A DNA stretch of 5,711 bases from Actinomycetota bacterium (GCA_005883295.1 VAWV01000017.1:1-5711), one strand, 5' to 3'; positions 1-5,711 are shown, numbered from the stretch's first letter. Notes: generated from the letters alone by a model not told the origin. Made by a program: numbers and translations.

Positions 1-22
1 GGATCAAGCACTTGACCGCGAC

Positions 23-37
23 GTAGGCGTCGCCTAC
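23..37. repeat. Perfect short palindrome (7-bp arms, 1-base centre)
   Basis: The arms gtaggcg and cgcctac flank a single t at position 30. A second small inverted repeat, tcaag-ca-cttga, lies just upstream at 4-15. A 15-base palindrome with a one-base centre is too tight for a good RNA hairpin but suits a dimeric DNA-binding protein. No promoter or gene beside it can be assigned with confidence, so an operator role is only a possibility. Confidence 0.3.
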
Positions 38-155
38 CGCTCTTCGACGACCATCAGATTGAGTGCCGCTCTGGTGGGAAAGCGGCATCGCCCGCGCCCC
101 TTCCGCTCTGTTTGTAAGTAGCAGCGTGACGCGGCACGTTCCCCGTGGTACGGCC

Positions 156-168
156 GTGGTACCGGATG
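156..168 (+). repeat. 13-bp direct repeat, copy 1 (partner at 408-420)
   Basis: The sequence gtggtaccggatg occurs here and again at 408-420, 252 bases away and in the same orientation. Copy 1 is part of a near-tandem duplication: ccgtggtacgg at 143-153 is followed directly by ccgtggtaccgg at 154-165. Both copies lie at the edges of the gene-poor stretch. The function is unknown. It could be a pair of protein-binding sites or a trace of a short duplication. Confidence 0.35.
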
Positions 169-253
169 CATCGTCCGACTCGTCCAGATCATCCCGCGCC
201 GTGGACACGCCAGACGTCGCGAACGCCAGCGGACGCATCGACACCCCCTGACC

Positions 254-278
254 GCCGGTTCAAATCCGGGCGCCCCGA
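254..278 (+). other. tRNA-like 3' end remnant (T arm plus 3' acceptor strand)
   Basis: gccgg-TTCAAAT-ccggg forms a T arm with the canonical seven-base T loop. Four of the five stem pairs match and the outermost is G-G. It is followed by cgccccg and an A in the discriminator position, as at the 3' end of a tRNA. No matching 5' acceptor strand (cggggcg), D arm or anticodon arm lies in the preceding 80 or so bases, and no CCA is encoded, so this is not a complete tRNA gene. It could be the tRNA 3'-end copy left by an element that integrated into a tRNA gene, or chance in GC-rich DNA. Confidence 0.25.
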
Positions 279-369
279 TTGCTTACGCGCCTCGCGCCGT
301 GTCCTTGACACGCGCTTCCCTGACGGAGAAGCTCGCGCCAACGACCGCGACTAAAGAGGAGGGAATGCC

Positions 370-555
370 GTGCTTGGGGCCGTGACGGCGCGCCGCCGCC
401 TACCGCGGTGGTACCGGATGGCTAGCGCCGCCCCTCGCAGTCCGGGCAGCGATGGCGGTGCCGATGGTGCCGGTGCTTCTTCTTGCGGTGGGAGCCGCAG
501 AGCGCCGTCCCGCCGTTCTGTGTGGAGGCGAAGGTCCCCACCTTGTTTCCCTTGA
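370..555 (+). CDS. Doubtful 61-aa ORF behind a perfect Shine-Dalgarno
   Basis: This is a GTG-initiated frame of 61 residues preceded by AGGAGG at 357-362 with 7 bases of spacing, an ideal actinobacterial ribosome binding site. An ATG at 365 is closer to the same site but opens only a six-codon frame. The product is rich in Arg, Ser, Ala and Gly, has no recognisable domain, and from base 422 is antisense to the His-rich tail of the sialidase-like gene. The composition argues against a conserved protein. The strong ribosome binding site is the only positive evidence. It may be a leader peptide, a recent orphan gene, or nothing. Confidence 0.15.
   Translation: MLGAVTARRRLPRWYRMASAAPRSPGSDGGADGAGASSCGGSRRAPSRRSVWRRRSPPCFP
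408..420 (+). repeat. 13-bp direct repeat, copy 2 (partner at 156-168)
   Basis: This is an exact second copy of gtggtaccggatg. It ends two bases before the stop codon of the minus-strand sialidase-like gene (422-424). In the plus-strand frames that cross the two copies it reads Trp-Tyr-Arg-Met both times, which follows from the DNA repeat and is not evidence of protein homology. Confidence 0.35.
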
Positions 556-1907
556 TCCTGTACCTCTTGTCGCCCTGGTCTGCGGCGTAGGCGTTCATGT
601 CGCGCGTGGGCCACGCAATGGTCAGGCGGCAGCGGCGGTCGAGCGCGACTCCGAAGACGTCGGGCGAGCGCGTGCAGACGAAGCCGTTCTCGACGCCGGC
701 GAGTGGATCCTGCTTGCAGGCGCCCATCAGCTCGCTAGCGGTTCCGGTGTAGGTGGGGATCGCGGAGACGCGTCGCCTCGTGACGTGCGGATGGGCTGAC
801 CTGCCGTTGAGCGTCTGCGCGGCTGTGGTGAACCACGCAGCCTTGAGATTCCTCCCGCGGCTCACGCCGTGCCAGTAGACGAAGTCGAGCTTGCCGGGCG
901 CTCCTAAGCGCCGGTGTGCTCCAGATGTACTTGATCGCCGCGCCGCCGTAGTCGGGATACGCGCGCCGTGACTCCGGATACGTGACGTATACGTTGCCCT
1001 TGCGGTCGAGCGTTGCTGGCGACAGCTGCATCCCGACGATCCGGTTAGTCGCGGTGTCGTCGACCACCTTCACGGTCCGCCAGGACCCCATCGAGTTGTC
1101 AGGCGAGGTAGCCACCCAGACCCGCGTGGCCGCCACGACGTTGATCTCGAATGGCCCGAAGACGGATGCTCCGCAGCCGCCCGCGAACGGAGCGCTCCGC
1201 GTTCCCCACACCGCATAGACACGACCCGTCCGCGGGTTGACGGAGAGGCTCGACGGCCCGCCAGAGTCGGCGCACTGGAGGTCCTGGTAGGCCTGGGGAG
1301 AGTTGACCGGATCCGTGATCGGGACGGGCGCATCGAAGGTCGCCCCGCCGTCGCGCGAAGTCACCACGAACATGTTGTGCTGCGCCGACCCGGACCCGAG
1401 GTTGTGGTACAGGAGATAGACCCGCGGCTCGTGGGTCGTTGGATCGTCCGGACCCACAGCCAGCCACGGGCGGTCGGTGTCGCCGGACTGGGCACCGCCG
1501 ACCGAGCGAGTCCAGTGTCTGCCGCCGTCATCGGAGTACGACGTGTAGAACGAGATCCCGGCGTAATCGAGCTCGATCGCGATCAGGCGGCCGGTGCGGG
1601 TCGCAGCGATGTCGAGGTCGAAGCTCGGCTGCGGACCGCTCGGCGGATCTGCCGGAGTCCGCTTCCAGTGCCTGCCGCGGTCAGAGGAGCCGTACACCCA
1701 TTCCGCGCCGCCTCGGACGATCGCGGGCCCGCTCGTGATGATCCAGCGCCGATCGTCGGGGGTGATCGCAATCCGCGGCTCACTCCGGTCGCGTGCCCCC
1801 TTCAGCTTGACCGGCGGGGCGAAGCGAAGACCGGCCATGGCGGTGCCCGGAAGCGCAAGCCCGAAAGCGCCGGCCAGGACGAGGGCCACCCCCTCGCGGT
1901 ACCCCAT
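422..1907 (-). pseudogene. Exported sialidase-like Asp-box (BNR) beta-propeller protein, frameshifted
   Basis: Starting at the ATG at 1907, residues 1-25 form a signal peptide: an Arg near the start, a hydrophobic stretch, then an Ala-Met-Ala cleavage motif. Asp boxes follow at residues 74-81 (SSDRGRHW), 125-132 (SDDGGRHW) and 184-191 (SRDGGATF), with a weak fourth near 268-276, and a TDRPW motif at 144-148. This is the pattern of sialidase/BNR propellers. No FRIP motif is seen, so sialic acid cleavage is not assured. The original frame is lost after residue 334 (codon 906-908) and would stop at 735 after 56 out-of-frame residues. The next frame, from 904 to the TAG at 422, continues with propeller-like sequence (GAPGKLDFVYWHG), paired Cys, and a His/Arg/Lys-rich tail ending in CPDC. 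Both parts keep coding-type codon bias, so the break is recent, a sequencing error, or programmed. The start is uncertain: a GTG 20 codons upstream (ribosome binding site GAAGG) would lengthen the N-terminus. Confidence 0.8.
902..908 (-). other. Frameshift junction in the sialidase-like gene (CTT AGG A)
   Basis: On the minus strand the heptamer reads CTT-AGG-A, with CTT in the upstream frame. Reading one base further (CTT, skip A, GGA GCG) gives the downstream frame, so one extra base, or the loss of two, explains the break. The exact point could lie some codons upstream, because the second frame is also open there. Both CTT and AGG are rare-type codons in a GC-rich genome, and CUU-AGG-C is the known +1 slippage site of yeast Ty1. 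The resemblance is noted without any claim that it works here. Confidence 0.6.
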
Positions 1908-2085
1908 GTTGTGCTGATACCCGCGGCGCCGCTCCGTCAGTCGCTCCCTCGCCGGCACCGGATGGCCTTCGCGATGAGCTCCTAGGTTGCGCGCCGGGGC
2001 GAGCCCAACCGCGCAGCGCTCCGCCGCGCAAGGACGGGTGTGGGCGCGCGAAGCGCCGGGTAGCGCAAAAGGGAGGAGTCCAGAG
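1908..2085. promoter_or_regulatory. Divergent intergenic region between the sialidase-like gene and the acyltransferase
   Basis: About 178 bases separate the two divergent starts, so both promoters should lie here. TAGGTT at 1983-1988 fits the actinobacterial -10 pattern TANNNT for the plus-strand gene, but no good -35 lies 16-19 bases upstream, and it would leave a leader of roughly 90 bases. No convincing -10 is seen for the minus-strand gene. The ribosome binding site of the acyltransferase, GGGAGGAG, is at 2071-2078, seven bases before its ATG. Confidence 0.35.
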
Positions 2086-3036
2086 ATGGCTGCCACGGAA
2101 ACACGCCGCTCCAGCGATGGAGCCGCCTCACGCGAAGAGCAGGCCAGGCGCTTCGCGGAGGACGCCAGACGCAGAACGGACGAGCGCCGCAAGAAGGCCT
2201 CGGGCGGCGTGTCGGGCTGGGTCGCCGGTCGCGCTGGCAAGTGGACGCTCGAGGGCATGCACGACCGCTGGATGCAGCGCCAGAAGTACTTCTGGAACCC
2301 GCTCGCGGACTACTGGTTCCGGATGGAGGTCGAGGGCTGGGAGCACCTGCCCGAACCGCCCGTCCTACTGATCGGCGTCCACTCGGGGGCGCCATTCGTG
2401 TGGGACGCGTGGACGGTGGGGGTGCACTGGTGGCGGCGCTTCGGCACCGAGCGGCCCATCCATGGCACCGCCCACGATGTCCTGATGGCCGCCCCGGTCA
2501 TCGGCACCTTCTTCCGGAAGATGGGCGTGCTGCCGGCCGCACCCGACAGCATCGCCGCGGCGCTCGCCGCCGGCCACGACGTCGCCCTGTGGCCAGGGGG
2601 CGAGGTCGACTCACTGCGCCACTGGACCGATCGCGACAGGGCCATCCTCGCCGGCCGCACCGGATTCGTGAAGATGGCCATCCGCGCGGGGGTGCCGATC
2701 GTCCCGATCGCCACCGTGGGCGGGCCCGACGCCATGCCCATCCTGGCCACCGGCCGGCGGCTCGCGCGGTGGCTCAGGCTGGACAGGGTCGCCCGGCTCA
2801 AGGTGTTCCCGATCTCGCTGAGCGCGCCGTGGGGGATCTCGCCCGCGGTGCTGCCCGAGATCCCGTTCCCGACCAAGATCCGGACCGCGTTCCAGGAGCC
2901 GATCGAGCTCGGCACCGATCCCGAGCTGGCCGAGGACGACGAATACGTGAAGGCCAAGTACGAGGAGGTGCGGGCGAGCATCCAGCGCGGGATGGACGCG
3001 CTCGCCCGCCGCCGCCGCTTGCCGCTCTTCGGCTGA
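2086..3036 (+). CDS. Lysophospholipid acyltransferase family protein (MGAT-like LPLAT)
   Basis: The protein has 316 residues and probably transfers an acyl group to a glycerolipid or related acceptor at the inner face of the membrane. The ATG at 2086 is chosen because GGGAGGAG lies seven bases upstream; an in-frame ATG at 1987 has no such site and adds low-complexity sequence. Residues 1-45 are a charged, probably helical or disordered leader rich in Arg, Glu and Ala. The catalytic region starts near residue 80: VHSGAPFVWDAW at 98-109 supplies the His (99) and Asp (107), and WPGGEVDSLR at 169-178 takes the place of the FPEG/PGG substrate-binding motif. RAGVPIVPIATVGG (200-213) is the usual strand after it. 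His and Asp are seven residues apart, not four as in PlsC, as expected for the actinobacterial HSG-type subgroup. The acceptor cannot be read from sequence. It is monocistronic, convergent with the next gene 21 bases away. Confidence 0.85.
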   Translation: MAATETRRSSDGAASREEQARRFAEDARRRTDERRKKASGGVSGWVAGRAGKWTLEGMHDRWMQRQKYFWNPLADYWFRMEVEGWEHLPEPPVLLIGVHSGAPFVWDAWTVGVHWWRRFGTERPIHGTAHDVLMAAPVIGTFFRKMGVLPAAPDSIAAALAAGHDVALWPGGEVDSLRHWTDRDRAILAGRTGFVKMAIRAGVPIVPIATVGGPDAMPILATGRRLARWLRLDRVARLKVFPISLSAPWGISPAVLPEIPFPTKIRTAFQEPIELGTDPELAEDDEYVKAKYEEVRASIQRGMDALARRRRLPLFG

Positions 3037-3057
3037 CGCCGGCCCGGCCGATCCCCG

Positions 3058-3597
3058 TCAGGCGCCCGCCGCCCGCCGCACCGCCACCTGTAACGCCTCC
3101 CCTCCGATCAGGCGCTCGAACCGGGCGACCAGCGTCCACAGGGCGCGCATGCGGAGCCGGGCGCGGCGGTCGACCGGTTGCACGCGGGCCTCGCTCACGA
3201 GCGCCGCGGCGCTCTCGCCCGCCGCCGGCTCCACCCAGTGCGCGAAGAGGACCCGGACGGTGCCAGGCTGCGCCCAGCCGAGGAACTCCTCGGGGCCGGC
3301 GATTCTCGGATAGTCGCGATGGACGGTCCAGATCCGTCCGCAGAGTCCTGACACCAAAAAGTGCTCGCCCTCGGTGAGAACGGTGAACGGGTAGCGCTGG
3401 AACAGCTCGCGGAACGGCTCGTCCGCAGACGTGCCGGGGATCCGCCAGCGCACGATCCGGCCGAGCCTGGGCGCATCGCGGATCCGCACCTCGCCCGCGG
3501 CCTCCCAGAGCCGCCGCGGGTCTGCCAGCGCAACCCGGCGGTGGTGGATTCGTACCTGCGGGTTCGGGAGCCAGAGGTCGAGGTCGGGTGCCGCCAT
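3058..3597 (-). CDS. SRPBCC-superfamily-like protein of unknown function
   Basis: The protein has 179 residues from the ATG at 3597. Upstream in-frame codons give a low-complexity extension that would run into the neighbouring gene, so this start is preferred, although no Shine-Dalgarno is visible and translation may be leaderless. The order of elements resembles small SRPBCC (START-like helix-grip) proteins: an early RLGRIVRWRIPG strand (45-55), a strand pair FTVLTEGEHFLVSGLCGRIW (71-90), a segment ending in PGTVRVLFAHW (111-121), then AALVSEARVQPVD (131-143), equivalent to the ETRV strand of this group, and a long C-terminal helix (from 146) with several Arg. Such folds bind hydrophobic ligands in a central cavity, but no ligand can be named. 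No signal peptide or membrane segment is seen. A distant DUF2867-like relationship is also possible. It diverges from the kinase-like gene and converges on the acyltransferase. Confidence 0.65.
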   Translation of the reverse strand: MAAPDLDLWLPNPQVRIHHRRVALADPRRLWEAAGEVRIRDAPRLGRIVRWRIPGTSADEPFRELFQRYPFTVLTEGEHFLVSGLCGRIWTVHRDYPRIAGPEEFLGWAQPGTVRVLFAHWVEPAAGESAAALVSEARVQPVDRRARLRMRALWTLVARFERLIGGEALQVAVRRAAGA

Positions 3598-3603
3598 CGG
3601 GTC

Positions 3604-3632
3604 CGAATACCCAGGCGAGAGGCGGATGGCAC
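3604..3632 (-). promoter_or_regulatory. Candidate leaderless promoter of the SRPBCC-like gene
   Basis: On the minus strand GTGCCA (3627-3632) matches four of six bases of TTGACA. A spacer of exactly 17 bases leads to TATTCG (3604-3609), which lies six bases before the A of the ATG at 3597. That spacing would put transcription start at or next to the start codon, as in the many leaderless actinobacterial mRNAs, and agrees with the lack of a Shine-Dalgarno. The hexamer matches are modest and may be chance. Confidence 0.3.
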
Positions 3633-3667
3633 GCCCATCTGTCCGCGAGTGCGGCAGGATTGGGGAG

Positions 3668-4303
3668 ATGGAGAACCCGCCGCAGCCCCGCAGCGTCAAG
3701 ATCGACGAGAGCGAACGCGGAGGCTGGTCATCGGACCGTCCCCGCCGCAGCGGTCCCGAGCGCCCACCGAACATCTCGGTCCGCTGCCGCGTGCTGAGCC
3801 CATCCGACGAGCTCCGCTACTCACCCGGCAGCCTGCTCGTCGTCGCCTCCCCTCACGCGCCCACGCGTGACGACTTCACGGAGCGGCTCATCGACCGGCC
3901 GGGCGCGCTGCTGTCGCTCGACAGGGTCCGCCGGCTCCTCGCGGGACGCGTGCCCGAGGAGGAGATGGAGGAGCGTGCGGAGGAGCTGCTGGACGCCGCC
4001 GCCAGGAAGCGGCTCGAGGCGGGCGAGCCGGTGGTGGTCAGCACCGCGGCCCTCGACCCGGCCGAGCGCGAGCGGCTCGCCCGCCTCGCCGCGAGCGCCC
4101 GCAAGCCGCGCCACCTGATCCTGCTGGAGGTGGGGCGCGACCAGGTCGCCGACGAGGATCGCGCCGCGCTCAACGAGCTTCGCCGACGCCTCGACGCGGG
4201 TGAGCTGGGCGCCGAGGGCTTTCAGACGGTGCTGCGGCTGAACGCTCAGGCGGTCTCGGAGCTCAAGCGGATCGTGTTCGCGCCCGAGCCCCGCGACGAG
4301 TAA
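3668..4303 (+). CDS. P-loop kinase-like (AAA_33 type) protein with a degenerate Walker A
   Basis: The protein has 211 residues. The ATG at 3668 is taken because AGGA sits eight bases upstream (3656-3659); an in-frame ATG at 3626 is an alternative. Residues 1-50 are polar and probably disordered. From residue 56 the layout follows the zeta-toxin/polynucleotide-kinase-like AAA_33 family: a hydrophobic strand LLVVAS where the P-loop should begin, ALLSLDRVRRLLAG (80-93) in place of the LSSDxxRxLL segment, a helix ending ARKRLEAGEP (112-121), the strand VVVSTAALDPAERERLARLA (122-141) in place of VVDATNxxxxxR, ILLEV (151-155), then Arg-rich helices and GFQTVLRLN (184-192). Where the family has GPxGSGKS, this protein has SPHAPTRDD (61-69), without the Gly-Lys-Ser/Thr core, so ATP binding by the usual route seems lost. 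A regulatory or structural role is inferred. Family assignment rests on pattern, not alignment. The stop lies 12 bases from the convergent serine hydrolase gene. Confidence 0.6.
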   Translation: MENPPQPRSVKIDESERGGWSSDRPRRSGPERPPNISVRCRVLSPSDELRYSPGSLLVVASPHAPTRDDFTERLIDRPGALLSLDRVRRLLAGRVPEEEMEERAEELLDAAARKRLEAGEPVVVSTAALDPAERERLARLAASARKPRHLILLEVGRDQVADEDRAALNELRRRLDAGELGAEGFQTVLRLNAQAVSELKRIVFAPEPRDE

Positions 4304-4315
4304 CGATCGAGCGGC

Positions 4316-5711
4316 CTACCCGCCGCCCGGCCCGGGCCACTGGACGGTCGAGGCCCGTAGGGCGTGGTGGCCGACCAGCCGCGCGGTCACGCCCTCGATC
4401 GTGGTGATCCCGTAGCCCATCGACGGGTCGCCGTCGGTCATCACGGCCATCGCGAACGTCTGGCTGGCGCCGTGCTCGAGGCGCGCCACCTGGTGCACGA
4501 GCTGGCCGCGGCCGGTGGAGCGCCAGCCGCCCTTGAACAGAACGCGCCAGTGGGGTCGCGCCACGTGCGGGATGCCCCAGCTCTCGTAGCTCACGATGTG
4601 CGCGAGCAGGCTGCGCGCGTAGTGGAGGAACTGGTGCGGGACGAGGTCGTTGAGCTCCCAGAAGAAGCGCGCCTGGTCGCCCGCGCTGATCTGCGCGCGC
4701 GCCCAGATGCCCACGATCGAGAAGTCAGTCATGTGTGCGGCGTGGGCAAGGCTGTAGAGCCGCCCGTCGCCCACCCGGCGCCAGATCTCGGTCGCGGCGC
4801 TGTTGTCGGACACGTGGATCATCGGGTACAGGTAGGAGCGGCTATTCGAGTCGAGCGACTGGTGGTGGGCGTCGAGCTTGCGCAGGTAGGCCACCAGCAG
4901 CATCGCCTTCACCACGCTCGCCGAGACGAACGTGCGGTGGATGTCCTGCCCGCTGAGCCGGCCCTCGCTGTCGACGACCGCGAACCCCGTGTAGCCGGCG
5001 CGGTGCGACAGGTAGCTCGCCGCCGACCTGCCCCGCGAGGGGAACGGGAATCCGGCGGGCGCGTAGTCCTTCGCCTGGTACGACGTGATCGTGAGCTGCG
5101 GTTTGTAGACGCTCTTGTAGCTGCGCAGGAAGTCGCTCTTCGTGCACTTGCGGTGGGCCGACGACGGGCCCATTGCCTCGGCGTTCGAGACCTTGATGCA
5201 CTCGTAGAAGCGGTAGCGGCCCGCGTCCGCGATCGGGAACGTGGCGTAGGCGCGGGTCAGGCCGTGGTGGCCCTGGTGGGTGAGCGACTTGGTGACGTAG
5301 TGGAACTGCTTGGAGCGGTCCTCGGCCACGAACCAGTACGCCCGCTTGTGGCCCCAGTCGATGTCGCTCGGGTGGCGTGAGCCGACCTCGACCCTGACCT
5401 TGCCGGGGTGGATGTAGTGCAGCTTGAGGCTGAGGCGCTCGTCGACCGTGATCGGGACCTCGGGGCTCTGGGCGGGCGGGGTCGCACCGGTCACGCGGTA
5501 GCGGCTGTTCCGGTCCCCCTTGATAGTGAACGCGTACGCGCCGGCCGTGTCGGCGGTGGTCGTGTCGACCGGGCTCCAGCCCTTGTAGGGATACGGGTTG
5601 GCCTCGAGCGTGACCACCTGGCCCGCCGCGGGGGTCGTGCCGTCGATCGTGTAGGTGCCGGAGATCTTGCTCGTCTTCTCGAACTGGATCTCCGACTTGG
5701 TCGCGGCGGCC
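4316..5711 (-). CDS. Secreted serine hydrolase, class A beta-lactamase/PBP-like, N-terminus beyond the window
   Basis: Only the C-terminal 464 residues are visible; the frame is open to the right edge, so the start and signal peptide lie outside. Residues about 10-70 (ISGTYTIDGT, then a TADTAGAYAF strand) look like a carboxypeptidase-regulatory/Ig-like beta domain, followed by a second beta-rich stretch with paired Cys (about 70-205). The hydrolase domain starts near 230. It carries SVVK at 265-268 (SxxK, nucleophile Ser 265), SDN at 301-303 and KGG at 393-395 (the KTG equivalent). The region where class A beta-lactamases carry the omega-loop Glu166 instead reads WARAQISAGDQARFF and has no Glu at that spacing. 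A peptidoglycan- or ester-directed serine hydrolase is therefore as likely as a beta-lactamase. The GTG at 5617 is inside the domain and is not the start. The short gap to the convergent kinase-like gene leaves no room for a separate terminator. Confidence 0.8.
   Translation of the reverse strand, partial: AAATKSEIQFEKTSKISGTYTIDGTTPAAGQVVTLEANPYPYKGWSPVDTTTADTAGAYAFTIKGDRNSRYRVTGATPPAQSPEVPITVDERLSLKLHYIHPGKVRVEVGSRHPSDIDWGHKRAYWFVAEDRSKQFHYVTKSLTHQGHHGLTRAYATFPIADAGRYRFYECIKVSNAEAMGPSSAHRKCTKSDFLRSYKSVYKPQLTITSYQAKDYAPAGFPFPSRGRSAASYLSHRAGYTGFAVVDSEGRLSGQDIHRTFVSASVVKAMLLVAYLRKLDAHHQSLDSNSRSYLYPMIHVSDNSAATEIWRRVGDGRLYSLAHAAHMTDFSIVGIWARAQISAGDQARFFWELNDLVPHQFLHYARSLLAHIVSYESWGIPHVARPHWRVLFKGGWRSTGRGQLVHQVARLEHGASQTFAMAVMTDGDPSMGYGITTIEGVTARLVGHHALRASTVQWPGPGGG

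Larger units (their letters stand above)
1..421. other. Gene-poor left flank without a convincing CDS
   Basis: No reading frame here has both a ribosome binding site and a protein-like composition. The open frames (for example 63-251 and 145-354, plus) are rich in Arg, Pro and Ser and look like translated GC-rich noncoding DNA. The stretch does hold a perfect 15-base palindrome (23-37), a near-tandem repeat (143-165), a 13-base repeat shared with 408-420, a tRNA-like 3' end (254-278) and an AGGAGG sequence (357-362). It lies downstream of the minus-strand sialidase-like gene. It may be a decayed region or an old integration junction, but no integrase or transposase is visible. Confidence 0.6.

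Noticed and set aside
305..333. TTGACA at 305-310 as a -35 box for the ORF behind AGGAGG
   Set aside because: The -35 match is perfect, but the sequence 17 bases on (gaagct) does not resemble a -10, and other spacings do no better.
1..421. A complete tRNA gene around the T-arm sequence
   Set aside because: No matching 5' acceptor strand, D arm or anticodon arm could be found upstream of the T arm.
1987..2085. Upstream ATG extending the acyltransferase by 33 residues
   Set aside because: It has no ribosome binding site and the extension is not protein-like, whereas the ATG at 2086 has GGGAGGAG at good spacing.
735..2258. 507-residue version of the sialidase-like protein
   Set aside because: The first 117 residues lie upstream of the signal peptide and are low-complexity, crossing the divergent promoter region and the acyltransferase start; the last 56 residues are out of frame after the break.
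2241..3377. 378-residue open frame on the plus strand overlapping the acyltransferase
   Set aside because: It has no domain-like pattern, is full of Arg, Pro and Ala, and is the out-of-frame shadow of the acyltransferase in GC-rich DNA.
4329..4338. Palindrome ggcccgggcc as a terminator between the convergent genes
   Set aside because: It lies inside the last codons of the serine hydrolase, is short with no loop, and has no T tract.
4364..5380. 338-residue plus-strand frame antisense to the serine hydrolase
   Set aside because: Composition is Val/Ala/Arg-rich without motifs, while the opposite strand carries SxxK, SDN and KGG in order.

Overview
The window is very GC-rich, and its genes use G or C at nearly every third codon position. 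The protein types (an exported Asp-box protein, an MGAT-like acyltransferase, an SRPBCC-like protein, a secreted serine hydrolase with an N-terminal carboxypeptidase-regulatory-like domain) suggest a high-GC Actinomycetota, perhaps a Thermoleophilia/Solirubrobacterales-type organism. That placement is an inference from style, not from a marker gene.

Layout: bases 1-421 hold no convincing gene. They contain a short palindrome, a 13-bp repeat, the 3' half of a tRNA-like sequence, and a perfect AGGAGG Shine-Dalgarno (SD) sequence with only a doubtful small ORF behind it. From 1907 down to 422 (minus) lies an exported sialidase-like Asp-box protein whose frame is broken at about 902-908. A divergent spacer of about 180 bp separates it from an acyltransferase at 2086-3036 (plus). 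An SRPBCC-like gene (3597-3058, minus) converges on the acyltransferase and diverges, over about 70 bp, from a P-loop-kinase-like gene at 3668-4303 (plus). The right end is the C-terminal 464 residues of a secreted class A beta-lactamase-like serine hydrolase (minus, running off the window).

The five genes alternate strands strictly (- + - + -), with short convergent gaps of 21 and 12 bp, so each is probably transcribed on its own and no operon is visible. Two products act outside the cytoplasm (the sialidase-like protein and the serine hydrolase), and one probably makes membrane lipid or glycerolipid. Nothing ties them into one pathway. The points most worth following are the kinase-like protein that appears to have lost its Walker A motif, the frameshift in the sialidase-like gene (which falls on a CTT-AGG slippery-looking sequence), and the tRNA-like remnant in the gene-poor left end. 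I see no CRISPR array, insertion sequence or clear novel defence system.
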